Shown here: positions 26,122 through 38,500 of the stretch, piece by piece
Numbering within the stretch: position 1 is the first letter of the stretch
Layout: each line of letters opens with the position of its first letter
Assembly: GCF_003576645.1 (NCBI RefSeq)
Contig: NC_044916.1
Coordinates: 9,062,961-9,126,960, forward strand
Direction of reading: 5' to 3'
DNA: 64,000 nt
Origin: Ipomoea triloba
Lineage: Eukaryota; Streptophyta; Magnoliopsida; Solanales; Convolvulaceae
The notes under the pieces: model-generated
The model's database searches: none
What the model was told of the DNA's origin: nothing
What the model saw: the letters and a program-made list of their open reading frames with translations, nothing else
Made by a program: the position numbers and the translations under genes

Positions 26122-26630
26122 AATTGAATTGCATGGTATATTACCATGAGAGGAATTTAATTGTGTACATTAACATAATATAGTAATTGTTTTTTGAATA
26201 CTATAATATACATCATATAGTAATTTGATTGTTTACGAATATATAAAAAAAATACGCAAGATTAAAATATTTTGAACCATAATTAAATTGCATGGTATAT
26301 TATCATGAGAGGAATTTAATTACGTACATTAACATAATATAGTAATATTTTTTTTTTGAATAGAATAATATACATCATATAGTAATTTGATTGTTAGAAT
26401 TTTTTTTGAATATTATCATGAGAGAAATTTAATTACGTACATTAACATAATATAGTAATATTTTTTTGGAATACTATAATATACATCATATAGTAATTTG
26501 ATTGTTGAATTTTTTTTTTTGAATATTATCATGAGAGGAATTAAATTACTTACATTAACATAATATAGTAATATTTTTTTTTAATACTATAATATACATC
26601 ATATAGTAATCTATATATATATATATATAT
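26122..26630 (+). repeat. Tandem array of about four 110-150-bp units
   Basis: Each unit carries TATTATCATGAGAGGAATTTA, ACATTAACATAATATAGTAA and ATACATCATATAGTAATTTG. Units start near 26135, 26295, 26412 and 26523 and differ mainly in T-run length. Confidence 0.85.
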
Positions 26631-26881
26631 ATATTAAAAATACGCAAGGTTAAACTATTTTGTTTAAAGAATTCATACAGGAATGGAATTGAATAAAATA
26701 TTTCATAAAATTTCCGTATATAATAAAGAATTGAATCATATTTAGAATATTTTGTCAATTTAGCCATAAATAAAGAATGATAAGGAAGACTAGAATTTCT
26801 GATAAGTAATTATTATATAATATTATGTTGACCGATTTCAAAATTTTTGGACTAAAATGAGCGGAAAAGCTAGCACTTCTG

Positions 26882-26944
<63 letters not shown>

Positions 26945-26949
<5 letters not shown>

Positions 26950-28830
26950 ATATCTTTCTTGTCTATACTGATGCTGATTGACCCGGTTGTTTTGATGATT
27001 GTAAATCTTTGAATGTATTTGCTATCTTTCTTGGCTTCAATCCCATCTCATTGGCTTGTATGAAGCAAAAGACGATTGCTAGGTTGTCAACTAAAGTAGA
27101 GTACAAAGTTGTAGCTAATTGCGACATTGTTAATATTTCTTCTGAATGAACTGACTATTCCTTCGACTGATGCTCTGATCCAGTATTATGGTGTGATAGC
27201 TTTGGAGATGCTTATTTTTGTGATAATCTTATTTTTCAGAGTTAATACCCAATATAGTCCTTGACTATAGTGGTTTTACTCAATTTAGTCCTAAGTGACT
27301 TTTTGTACTCTATTTAGTCCTCGACTTTAATGGTTTTACCCACTTTAGTCCTCTGTTAAGAATTCTGTTTGTTGGGTGTCAATAATAAGGTTAACATGGT
27401 AATTTCATTTCTATTTTATTTTTTATCAAATTAATTATTAATTATATGTCCTAATTTATCACCCTCAAAACAATCATGTATTTGATTTTTAGAAAATTAG
27501 GAGTACATGTCAGCCATTGTCGTGGGCTAAGTATACCATTGATATGAATATCGAGTTCCGCTCACTGTAGATTGAAGTGGGAACACAAATAGTTTCCTTT
27601 TGCATTTACTACTCCCTGCCCCTTTGCTCACCACCATTTTCCTTAGGTTTCTTGAATTCACCTTCAAATTAGGCCAAGAAAATTCGGCAGATAAAACTTT
27701 GATTGGCAGGGATAAGCGTAGGCTAAAAGCTTTCTTGGAAGGGATGAGCGTAGGCTAAAAGCCTAAATGCATATGACTGATTGGCAGTGAACACCACAGA
27801 GTAATCATCTTCTGATATGTTCATATACCTGATGATTCATTTTCTTATGCAAGCTTCAATCCCAGATTCCGTGCCGCCATAGAGTAATTGAGAGTTCAAG
27901 CTCGCGGGCTTGTACAAGATATCAAAGAACAGGTCGCCGCCTTGAACTTGTTAAAAAAGATAATGGTTGTCTTGTACTCCTAATTTTCTTAAAATCAAAT
28001 CCAGGATTGTTTTGTTTCGCCCAGAAGGAAATAGATTAGGACATATAGTTAATAATTAATTTAATAAAAAATAAAATATAAATGAAATTACCATATTAAC
28101 ATTGTTATTAACACCCAACAAACAGAAATTCTTAACAGAGGACTAAAGTGGTAAAACCACTAAAGTCGAGGACTAAATAGAGTACAAAAAGTCACTTAGG
28201 ACTAAATTGAGTAAAACCACTATAGTCGAGGACTATATTGGGTATTAACTCTTATTTTTCCTATATAAATCAAACATGTTGAGATTGACTATCAGTTTGT
28301 TCGTGCAAAGTTGCCTCAAAGCAGCTACAAATTAACTTCACATCCACCAAGGACTAACATTTTCACTAGAGCTTTGCCCTCCCCACGTTTTCGTGTGCTG
28401 CATAACAAGCTTCGTATTGTTTCTCGCCGTCCTTTAGCTTGACGAGGAGTATTAACAATACAATTTTATTACGAATGTACTATATATCAGGTGATTGACG
28501 TTGATCGTATTTCCTTCGTACTAAGTTTTGTATTAAGATTTGTATGTCTCCTATGTATGCCTGTATATAGTTCCAAAATATAATATACAAAAATCTCTTT
28601 TTACATAAAGACAACTAACCTTTGGAGTTGATAAAATAATTATCCTAACTCACATGAACCAAAAATAAAATAAAAAAATAAAAAAATAAAAAATCCTAAC
28701 TCACAAGTCACAAGATAAAAATCACACATAACCTAATACAGTACACAGTTACAAACAATTTGAGGTCTACACGTAGTAGTCTTCACAAGTTATCATGAAG
28801 ACACCTCGTCTGGATAGCTCAGTTGATCAC
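26945..28830 (+). pseudogene. Copia retrotransposon remnant (RNase H end and LTR), arm 1
   Basis: Degenerate coding traces resemble the end of Ty1/Copia pol (for example CRKQKTVARLSTKVEYK around 27060-27100 and the HVEID-YHF-R region near 28275). These are followed by an LTR-like segment to about 28760. The MULE 27238-28251 splits it. A matching remnant lies in arm 2 (33975-34735). Confidence 0.65.
27238..28251. mobile_element. MULE-like element with long terminal inverted repeats
   Basis: Ends GAGTTAATACCCAATATAGT and its inverse extend as inverted repeats of over 150 bases. Flanked by TTATTTTTC direct repeats (27229-27237 and 28252-28260), the 9-bp size typical of Mutator. No transposase is visible. 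Arm 2 lacks the element at the matching place (near 34450). Confidence 0.85.
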
Positions 28831-28915
28831 GGAATAAAATTTGAGAAGAAGGACTAGTGTAGGAGCAACCTCTCAAAGTGAGAGTGTATAGTCTCTCGGA
28901 TTGAATGTGCCTATG

Positions 28916-29204
28916 CTTAGAGCATCTCCAATATAGTTTTTGATGAGTTTATGTTTGGAATAGATAGTTGTAGTTTTTGAGAAGTTTATGTTGGGAAGAG
29001 AAAAAAAATAGAAGCTTTTACGCTCCCGCTGAATGCGCAAATAGGCCTCCCCCTCTCTTCCACGCGGGTCCCACTAGCTTAGTCGAAAAACCACTCCTCC
29101 TGCAAAGACCCAAAAACTTCTCTTCCTTCTCCCACTCTCCTCCACATCAACCATGCTTCCTAAAAACACACCAAGATCCACTAATGGAAAAACCCTTATG
29201 AATT
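28916..29204. mobile_element. MITE, arm 1 copy
   Basis: Starts with GAGCATCTCCAAT and ends near CACTAATGG..CCCTTATG, a common MITE terminus style. The homologous copy in arm 2 is at 31816-32139, so the insertion predates the duplication. The short open frame inside is not a gene. Confidence 0.55.
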
Positions 29205-29290
29205 TTATTTGATTTCTCCCTAAACCAGCGGTAACCGAGCTCAATTATGTTATTGTCTAGAGCTTTTCCGCCAAAAGCTAGTATTTTATT

Positions 29291-29807
29291 TTCTACACTT
29301 ATAATAATAGCCAATAATGTTAGACCCTTAACTGGAATTAAAAAAAAATATTGTGTAATAGTCTGCTATAACATATTGTACTTTGTGTATTTCTTATTGT
29401 GCAACCTCCAATTAAATTTCTAATATATCATTTTTTTAATACTATTGGCTCTGTTACAATGCAGTATCTGTTCATACATACTTTCTCAACCTACTGAAGC
29501 ACAACGAGCCAACACCCCCACTGTGGATCCTAATCTTTTATATTTTTACCAAATTTTTCCGTTAAATATAACGGAAGCTTAACATTAAATTCTTTAGGCA
29601 ATTTGTTTCTTTTATTGTAGTTTTCAAACAAATTGGCAATATTCTATAATACAATTCTGTATAGATTCCTAACTTAAAATTAGAATATTGAAGTCTTAAT
29701 AAGATTCTATAATACAATTTTGTATAGATTCCTAACTAAACCATTATTCTACCCAAAATAACAGTATAAACATATCTCTTGAAAATATGATAAGAGTTTA
29801 TAAAGAA
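29291..29807. other. Unpaired centre of the inverted duplication, left part
   Basis: No gene seen. A direct repeat of about 35 bases (TCTATAATACAATTYTGTATAGATTCCTAACT core) occurs near 29644 and 29704. Confidence 0.5.
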
Positions 29808-31060
29808 ATAAAGTTGAGCCTTATAACTTTTAGCCATAGTCATGGTTGAAAAAATATTTATGCACTCTTTGGGCATCCACCGCCTAGACGCCCATGTATT
29901 TTTTTTATTTTTTTTTATTTTTTGTTTTTTAAATTTGCTTATTTTTTAAATTATTTTAAAATTTATAATTATAAACTATTTAATATTTTAATAGTTAATA
30001 CTAAAATAATTTAGGGATTGAAGATATAGATTATTTCACTTAAACCGATGTTGTTTTGAGTGAAAAACTCAATGGAACAATAACAAATCAATCGACTAGG
30101 AGACATAATTCGTGCATAGGCGGCCGCCTAGACCCCCAATTATAGTGATCCACCAGCTCCTAAACCGATTTTTGCAAGTGATAAGCGCTTAATCTTCTTT
30201 TAACACCGTGCTGACATAATAATATATTTGTTAGATGCTTATCTATCTGCTGAAGCTTGGAGTTGAAGTGAATGCATTGAATCGAAATGGCTACACAGCA
30301 CTTGATGTAGTGAAGGCAGACGCAAGCAACTCCGGAGCCAAAAGTTAGTTTACGCCAACCTTAGTTTGAAAAATTGTTGCGAACCTCGGTCCTCCACGAC
30401 GCGGACAACATTTAGCCCAGAGTTGTGTAACACTTGTGAAGGTTGATTGGTCTCCTCAAATCGGAAATGCGGATCAGCAGTTACGCGCATTTCCCAAATG
30501 CGTATCTGTTACTGGAGTCCGGCGAGGTCCGGCAATAAGAACCGCGCTTGGGAAATGTGTATCCCTTGATACGCAATTCCCATTCGCGTTTCGCTTCATC
30601 CGAGGTCGGCGGTCTCCGGCGTCGAACAAGCATTTTGGAAATGCGGATCAAGTATATACTTGAACTGCATTTCCAAAATGCTTATTGCTCCGGTATTCCT
30701 ATAAACGTAAGTGACATTTGCGAAATGCGACTGTGGTATAAAATAAATTTATACCACACACGCATCTCCCAAGTGTGGGTCTACTCGACAATAAAAATAA
30801 ATAAATTTAAATCACATCCGCGTTTGGAAGTTACGGATCTGACGCCAACCGCATATCCCAAACGCGATTTTCGCTAAACAGTCAACTTTGTTTTTCATTC
30901 GCTTTTTTTGTCAATTGTTGGCTAATCATTCATATTTCGGTCAAAAACCCATTATATTGTGTCCTCATTTAGTCTTTTGGTGTAAGTGGATAAGGACCAA
31001 CTTTTTAATTTTTTATTTCTTTAAAGAAAAACTTATAAAGATAATAAGCTTTATATTTTA
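29808..31060 (+). pseudogene. Decayed partial copy of the ankyrin-PGG gene
   Basis: About 29808-30231 matches ankyrin intron 2 and 30232-30341 matches the start of exon 3 (MLIYLLKLGVEVNALNR, YTALDVV). About 30953-31050 matches the 3' flank of the gene (15727-15840). The PGG coding part is missing and replaced by unrelated sequence (30346-30945). The left junction GGAGCC-AAAAG can be read as a deletion between two GCC microhomologies in the parent exon. Same orientation as the parent gene. Confidence 0.8.
30346..30945. repeat. CpG-rich palindromic segment of unknown origin
   Basis: Contains a 56-bp near-palindrome centred at 30655/30656: 17-bp outer arms (30628-30644 and 30667-30683) and a perfect inner CAAGTATATACTTG. 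An 11-bp-arm hairpin lies at 30732-30758. Words such as GCGCATTTCCCAAATGCG recur in both orientations. Its base composition is unlike its neighbours. No recognised terminal repeats or target-site duplication. Confidence 0.8.
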
Positions 31061-31672
31061 GCGTTTAGAAATGAGCTGGAATGTGGTGATGAAGTTGATG
31101 TTTCAGTGGTTATTGGGAATGGGTTTGAGGTGATGGAATGCGGTATTAACTTTATATATCAAGAACTTGGAGAGGATATTCAAAATAGTTACCTGTCCTG
31201 GAAAGAAGTCATTGGTGGTGATCTACGAGCATATCGTTTAAGCACAGGAGAACACTTGCTCTGCCGTGCTACTTTCACACGCAACAATGAAGCAGAACAA
31301 ATTTCTGAGCGAGCCAACTGGTCAACAACAAGCTGGGGAAAACATTTGTTTGAGAAGGATTCTGTAAATTTCACTGGTATGTTAACTTTTCTTATAAGTA
31401 ATAAACACTTTATTCATGATTATTATTACATTTTTCAGTATAAGTATTATTTTTATCTTGATTCGACCCGTCTCATGGATTCTCATACAAGTTTTTGCCT
31501 TAAATAAATGCCTTTGGGGATTGGGGTGTTGGGTTAAATTGGATTACTCTCATTTATCTTCTAGGACTAGGAGGTCTGAAATTCATACATTGTTTGCTCT
31601 GTTGCAGAGATTGATGCGATGACTTGGTTTGTACGGTACAAGGGCTATAAAAGAGAGAAATTGTTCTGAAGC
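31061..31672 (+). pseudogene. C-terminal fragment of a third TNL gene
   Basis: After an acceptor-like TATATTTTAG the frame reads FRNELECGDEVDVSVVIGN and MECGINFIYQ, the end of a TNL C-JID domain. It continues to a donor near 31378 (NFTG). A possible last exon after TTGCAG at 31609 encodes EIDAMTWFVRYKGYKREKLF and a stop. No TIR, NB-ARC or LRR part lies upstream; ankyrin sequence adjoins it instead. It is diverged from both full TNL copies. Confidence 0.7.
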
Positions 31673-31815
31673 TCACAAACAAGACCACATTGTACATTTA
31701 TAAATTTTGAAGTTTATAGGTATAAATAAATTACTAGCTTTTGGCGGAAAAGCTCTAGACAATAACATACTTGAGCTCGGTTACCGCTGGTTTAGGGAGA
31801 AATCAAATAAAATTC

Positions 31816-32139
31816 ATAAGGGCATCCCATTAGTGAATCTTGGTGTAATTTTTGAGAAAACATGATTAATGTGGAGGAGACGGGAGAGAGGGAGATGAGA
31901 GATAAGCTTTTGGGTCTTTGCAGGAGGAGATGTTTTTGGACTGAGCCGGTGGGACCTGCATGGAGGAGAGAGAGAGCGCCTATTCTTGCATTCAGCGCAA
32001 CATGTAAAAGCTCCTATTTTAATTTCATTTTTTTTGTCAGACTTCCTTCTTTTTTTTTCTTCTCTTCGCTCCCATCTTCTCTTTCTTACTTGCACCCCAA
32101 AAACTCCTCAACAACTACAACTATTGAAGATGCTTTAAG
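31816..32139. mobile_element. MITE, arm 2 copy
   Basis: Inverse homologue of 28916-29204, with ends AAGGGCATCCCATTAGTG and GAAGATGCTTTAAGAG. Confidence 0.55.
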
Positions 32140-32182
32140 AGGTGTATGACACTACTTAGATTAGTGTCCACTCAAGTAGAAT

Positions 32183-33411
32183 GAGTTAATTCCACTTTTG
32201 GTCCTAGACTTATTAGGCGTTTGCCAGGTTTAGTCCTTCATAATAAAAATGGTCAAATTTTAGCCACGCTTTTTGATCGTTGAACACTTTTAGTCCTCCG
32301 TGACTTGTGCCGTCTGTGAACCATGAATTAGGACTTTTTAGTCTTTTTATGTTGTCTTCTTCTAATTCTTGTATTCCTCCATTTTAGTGGGTTTTTTCAG
32401 CTACAACAAGAACGGGAATGAACAGTTTGAAGGTCTCAATTCCAGAATTTCTACAACTTTCCTTGAGGTTTCTCGTCATCAAAACAAACAGGGCGCGAAG
32501 ATTCTCCCTCAAACATCTGAAAATTGAACAAAGAGGCTTCCTTTCAAAACATTCCTCCATCCAAACGAATAAGTTGTTCATATATATATAAAGAAGCAAA
32601 GCCCTCAGGCGCAGGTTGCTAAAGCTAAACGACACAATTACGTATAGAATATTGGCTTCAAGCAAACAAAACTCTAACACTTAAACAAGCTAACCATGAT
32701 AATAATGAAATCAAGAACCACAACACCTCACATCAGTTTTGTGCACCATTATTTCTTGCTTTGCCTGGAAGCAAAATACCAAGATTCCAAAACCCACCAT
32801 CTAAAAGCAAACTAAAATTTGAAGCCCTAAATCATTTCACTGTGCAGTAAATCACTTAAAAGATTCTCAAAAATTTTACTACATAGTTAAATTAATAAAC
32901 TCTCTCTTCCATTCAAAGATTTGATTTTTCTTTGTGTGCTAAACAAGAACATCAAGGAGTGCTCTATACGTTTTAAAGAATTTAAAATTTAAAGAAGCCC
33001 AAATGCATAAAACATAGAGAGAATCGAAATACTGACCCCGTACAAGCAAAGTAGGGATAAACCCAAGAATCATCCGATCTATGCAGTTGCATTTATCAAA
33101 AAGCAATTGAAAGAGATAAAACAAATTTATTTCAATCTCAGCAACCTGGAATGAGGAATTGATGAGGCCTTCAAACTCTGTTCATCTCTGTTTTGGTTGT
33201 ATCCGAAAAACCCCACTAAAATTGAGGAATAAAAGACAACATAAAAAGACTTAAAAGCCCTTTGATTTCACGGTACACAGACGGCACAAGTCACGGAGGG
33301 CTAAAAATGTCCAACAATCAAAAAGCGTGGTTAAAATCTGACTATTTTTATTATGGAGGACTAAACCTGGCAAACACTTAATAAGTCTAGGACCAAAAGT
33401 GTAATTAACTC
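32183..33411. mobile_element. MULE-like element with about 200-bp TIRs
   Basis: Begins GAGTTAATTCCACTTTTGGT and ends with the near-inverse; the inverted repeats run about 200 bases. Perfect 9-bp target-site duplication AAGTAGAAT (32174-32182 and 33412-33420). The interior of about 800 bp has no transposase and no gene I recognise; a captured gene fragment is possible. Arm 1 shows no such element. Confidence 0.9.
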
Positions 33412-33493
33412 AAGTAGAATTGTGTCGGATTAGTCCACTTAACATCACTATCTGCTATGAGTAATGTCTTCATGGTAACTTGAGAAGACTATG

Positions 33494-33971
33494 AGGGTGT
33501 TTTGCAAACGACTGATAGCTTATAGCTAATAGCTGGTTGGTTTAGCTAGTAGTTGATGGCTGATTGCATTAACTGGTTTGACCAGCTGGTTGTATTAGCT
33601 GATTATAAAAAACTGTTTGGTAAATTAGCTGTTTACTAGTAGTTGATAGAATGTAAAATGACATTTAAGGGTATGAGTGTATTGTATTATTTCAACCTTT
33701 AAATATAACAAGATTTCAAATGATACACACCGCCCATTTAAAAGTAAATCTCATTGATTTCAAAAGATAAAATAGTCAATATACTCATTGTTCCCAACCA
33801 GCTGATACAAAAATCTACATTCATTAGCTTTTCAATTTTCAGCTTATTGGCCCAATAAGCCACTGCCAATAAGCCATTTACCAAACACTTCAAAATAGCT
33901 TATTGATTGGTCAAACAGCTAAACTTGGTCAAATAAGCTAAAATTTGACTTACAATAATCAAACACCCCCT
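33494..33971. mobile_element. MITE with AGGGTGTTT ends
   Basis: Inverted ends AGGGTGTTTT and AAACACCCCCT, flanked by ATG on both sides (33491-33493, 33972-33974). Internal TAGCTGATT/AATAAGCTA-type words fold back. Arm 1 has the uninterrupted site near 28772. Confidence 0.75.
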
Positions 33972-33974
33972 ATG

Positions 33975-34735
33975 TGTAGACCTCAAATTGTTTGTAACTA
34001 TGTACCGTATTAGCTAGGTTGTGTGTGATTTTTATCTTGTGAGTTAGGATAATTATTTTTATCAACTCCAAAGGTTAGTTGTCTTTACGTAGAAAGAGAT
34101 TTTTGTATATTATTTTTGGAATTATATGTACATGCATATATAGGAGACATACAAATCTTAATACAAAATTTAGTACGCATAAGGAAATGCAATCAACACC
34201 AATCACTTGATATATGGTTTATTCGTAATACAAATAGTATTCCTAGTACTCCTCGTCAAGTGAAGGAAGGCCAGAAGTAATACAAAGTTTGTTATGAAGC
34301 ACATGAAAACGTGAGAAAGCTAAAGCTTTAGTGAAAATATTTGTCATTTGATCCTTGGTGGAGGTGAAGTTAACTTAGCTTGTAACTATTTTGAGGCAAC
34401 TTTGTTACGAATAAAGTGATAGTCGATCTCAACATGTTTGGTGTGTGTATTAAAAAATAAAATTATTACACAAATAAGCAGTTCCAAAGCTACTACACCA
34501 CAATATTGGAGCATCAGCTAAAAGAATATAATAGTCAAAGACTAACCATGTCGCAATTAGCTACAACTTTGTACTCTACTTTAGTTGACAACCTAGCAAC
34601 CGTCTTTTGCTTCCTACAAGCCCATGAGATGAGATTGAAGCCAAGAAAGATAGCAAATTCATTCATAGATTTATGATCATCAAGACAACCAAGCTAATCA
34701 GCATAACTATAGACAAGAAAGATATCAAATTATTT
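33975..34735 (-). pseudogene. Copia retrotransposon remnant, arm 2
   Basis: Inverse homologue of 26945-28830, without the MULE. On the minus strand it retains KHVEIDYHFIRNKVA-like and CRKQKTVARLSTKVEYK-like RNase H traces and the LTR-like part at about 33975-34255. Confidence 0.65.
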
Positions 34736-35360
34736 TAATAAATATGAACGCCAGAATACCATATTAAATTCGACCAAATCCGAAATTTAAAATATTTTAT
34801 GAGTTTGACATTTTATTTATTAAAGATTAGATTTAGAAATTACAAATCAAAATTTGAACAGGTTGATCGTCTAAATATCATAACCGACCTAATCTGTCCC
34901 GTGCACATGCCTAGCTACAGGAAATGTACCTTTAAAATAAAATGAATAAAAAGTATGAGATTGCAAATGTTTTTGAGTTGCAAATTCACTCGTTACAAAA
35001 AATCAGAGAAAGAAAAATGAAAGAGAGAGAAAAATGAAAGTGAGAATGATGAACTAGATAACAAAGAACACAGAGGAGGAAAGAAATGTCAACTTGACAC
35101 AATTTAGTGGCAGCGATCGATAGTTTAATTGCTTCAAGCCTTCTTTAATACATAATATATTAATTACAGACACATATTTATTAACTGAAGAATACATAAT
35201 ATATTAACAAATCGAACCCATCCACAATGTAAGGTGGACCTTAGTGCATGGTATAACAATGCGGAACCAAAAACTTTTCACTGTTCTGACCTCAATTTTA
35301 ACTAATATTTTTAGGGTATTATAATCATCTCTAGCTTGAACTCAGTTTTCCTCTACTCTA
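34736..35360. other. 3' flank of TNL-2
   Basis: Mirror of 21554-22881 without the hAT-like insert. No gene seen. Confidence 0.55.
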
Positions 35361-35519
35361 CTATTGCCCAAAACTTCGACTACTCCATCGCAATAGCTCC
35401 TCTAGCTCTTCTTCTGCTTCCTCCTCATCACATTCAAATTCATCAAAGTCTACATCACTATCATCATCTGTGTCACCACCATAAAACATCTTAATTAGAA
35501 AACAACACTTCATTTGTGT
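35361..35519 (-). other. Conserved acidic open frame in the last TNL-2 exon
   Basis: 53 codons from the acceptor to TAG at 35361-35363, with an internal ATG (MKCCFLIKMFYGG) and DDDSDVDFDEFECDEEE. It is out of phase with the exon-5 donor. The same frame and length occur in TNL-1 (21395-21553). Confidence 0.5.
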
Positions 35520-38500
35520 CTGAAATGGAGACAGACACACAGGAAAGCAGCTTATTTCGTTACGTACATACAGTTAAATATATTTGTAGTCTAACAATAT
35601 TTAGTCTAATTGCACTACTTAACAAGCCCAGTTAACTTGTACCACGGTCCTAGCTAATGTATAATACAGGAAAATCTTACACATACCTGAAGAAACTCCA
35701 AAAATCACACGATGATCCTCAAACAAATGGTCGTATAGTAAACCCCTTACATTTGGATCACCATCTGACCTTCCTTTGAGGACAAAGTACTTGGAGGGAG
35801 AGAAGAAGTAGTGATTCACTGCTAACTGACAGATAGACATGTAACGTTCGATTGTCGATGAAGATGATGTTTGTGTTTCTTGATGAATAATATCATACAC
35901 AGGGCTAACTCCGAGCTCCTTAATCCGCAAAGTGTGGCTCTGTCCAACTACTGAGACATTGATATCATCCCCAGAAGCCAAATACTTGCCAAATTTCCAG
36001 TGGCATAGAAACACCAGATCTTCATTTGGCCCCGGGATGCCAATATATGTTGGGTTATAAATCCATTTCAGACCGCTGCTTATGTTGCTGACTTTGATGA
36101 AAAACGAGAAGGAGCCCCCGAATTTTCCTTCCCCGAAAAACTTGAATTTTCGGGGATTTTTGCAGCGTGAATATACCATGGATATGGTCAGTCCTGTAAT
36201 GTTGGTGTCTGTATATGAAGCCAACTTCAGAGTCACTGAATTTTCTACATCCTGCTTGTGGCTAAACCACCTTGGGACTTCACTTCCTGGAAAATAAGTG
36301 CTAAAGATGCCAAATTCGTACAGTCCCTACTCCCAAAATAAAGAAGAAGAAAATCAGAAAACCATATCAGCTCAAATCATACTAAAAGATTGAATCTAAT
36401 CAATCAGCTAGTCTAACTCGTGGCCTTATAAGCCATTGTTATCAAGGCGACACCTAGACGTCCGGTCGGTGGAGACCAGATGCCTAACAAGCTAGCCTAG
36501 CCTAAAATAGGCGAGGCGGGTTCAGGCATCAAGCTAGCCTAGCCTAAAACAGGCGAGGCGAGTTCAGGTGACACCTCAAACGCTTAACCCGACTAAAACT
36601 TCGGTCCAACACGGTTTTTTTTTTTTTTAAATGGCAATTAAAATTGAAAAACATTCCCAAGCCCTAGCCAAAGGCTTCTGCCTCTTAGGGCTGAGACATT
36701 GACGCTTATGTGGTAGTTGGCGACTAGGCGGTCAACAGCATCTCGCCTAGAAAGTCCGCATTGATAACAATGTTATAAACTCATGTTTTGTCTTATATTT
36801 CTAATGTGGGACTGTGCAATGTTAGAATTTGTGATGAAGGGTAGGTACCTGGACTAAGTATTTACTCCTTGTTTCTGTGAGTTCATTGAAGAGCTCAACC
36901 TCAGCATCCCGAATGGCTTCTATATCTAAGTACCCCAAAGTTTTGACCAGTTGTGCATCAAAGTTGCTTATTGGTGCAAGCTTGAACAGGCCCTGAACCT
37001 CATCCAGTTTCTCACAATCCATCACAAGCAAGAATAGCTCTGTCCAAAGATTTGGCAGATTTCTAATGCCTTGCAGTGATGTGCACCCTGCTGCCTTGAG
37101 TTTCGTGAGGCTCAATGGGAGTTCCGGGAGCGTTTGGAGATTCACACAATCGTCTAACCACAGTTCCTTGAGCACACCGAGGTCTATGATGCTCTGTGGA
37201 ATGCTGCAAATTAGGTTGCCACTTAAGTTCAAGAAATGTAACGAGGGAAGACCGGTGATGCCAGTCGATAACGCCTCATCTGTCAGGCTGCACTTCACGA
37301 GACTCAGGCTTACTAAGGAGCGGGATAAAGAAGACAGCACGAAACTTTCAGAATATGGAGCTTTTTTTAGCCTGGATAACCAAGACCTCCACTGTGTATG
37401 CTGGTGACCGAAAGCAATTTCATCCGCGTGGAGTGTGGTTAAGGATTCGAGCTTCCCTAGCTCCGTTGTGGTTGTGGCTAGCCTTGAACAGCCCGAGATG
37501 ACGAGGTGTTCCAAGGATTTTAGGTTGCTGAAACTTGTTGGAAGCCTCCTGAGATTCTTGCAGCCTCTTAAGTTGAGAAAAGTGAGTCCCTCAAGATCTC
37601 CAATTGATTCATGAATCTCAGCCAGTTTTGTGCAGTGATCTCCAATTGATTCATGAATCTCAGCCAGTTTTGTGCAGTCTTTTAGGATCAGTCTTTTGAG
37701 ACTAGGAAGGCCACAAAAATTTGGGGTTGTCAGAAGGCTATGGGAGTGACTGAAATTGAGGATTTTCAAAAACCTTAGGATCTGATACATGACACAATGG
37801 ATATATCAGTCAAACAACAGAAAATGAACATTGTTTAGTACACACAAAGTCAAGAAAATGGGGGTACCCGAGGATACAAACTTGTAACTACAAGGTCACG
37901 AGTTTGAATCTCAGCTCAATCTGGTCAGCTTTGAGCAATCTAGACTGATTTACCTCCTTGTGATCCTTTACCAGCTAGGATCACAAGGCGGGTGGGGTTT
38001 ACCTAGTGCACACCCTCGGGTACTGGGTTTCCCTCGTTACCCAAAAAAAACAAAAAATGTCAAGAAAATGGATAGATACCATACCCTGATTCCATCCCAA
38101 GCTTTTCTCAAGTTGCCATTTCTCATGTCCAAAGCAACCAGACCCTCCAAAGGAAAATCATCAGGAATGGACTTTGAACTGAATCCATGCCAAGAGAGAA
38201 ATCTTAAATTCACTGGTAGCAAAGCATACGAGCCGGATAACTTTACATGACTGAGCTGCAGAATTCTCAGTCTCTCCATTCTCGAAAATGCATAAACTTC
38301 GAAGCATGGTTCATCCGAAATTTCTGCATTGTTATTTATAAGTTGTGACAGAAAGTTCAGTCTGCGACGCTTTTGCACATTCTCGCAATTTCCTCCTGCA
38401 TAAAGTCTTTCAGCATCATTGACATTAAACATTGATGTAGTGACTCTAGCTTTCCTCAACATTTGCATATCAAGAACAAGGCCTTCAACTTTTTCTGTCC

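Larger units (their letters stand above)
22882..26944 (-). mobile_element. Helitron-like non-autonomous element
   Basis: On the minus strand the element ends in a hairpin CCGTGC-ACC-GCACGG followed by CTAG and then host T, the classic Helitron 3' end. The opposite end abuts an (AT)n tract before host TTTGATATC. The other arm shows the empty site (about 34730-34737, AAATAATTTGATATC read on its minus strand). It is about 4 kb, extremely AT-rich and has no supported ORF. The 5' TC terminus is not visible because the AT tract occupies it. Confidence 0.75.

Noticed and set aside
31862..32149. Open frames on both strands in the arm-2 MITE
   Set aside because: Low-complexity CT/GA-rich MITE sequence repeated in the other arm with a different frame.
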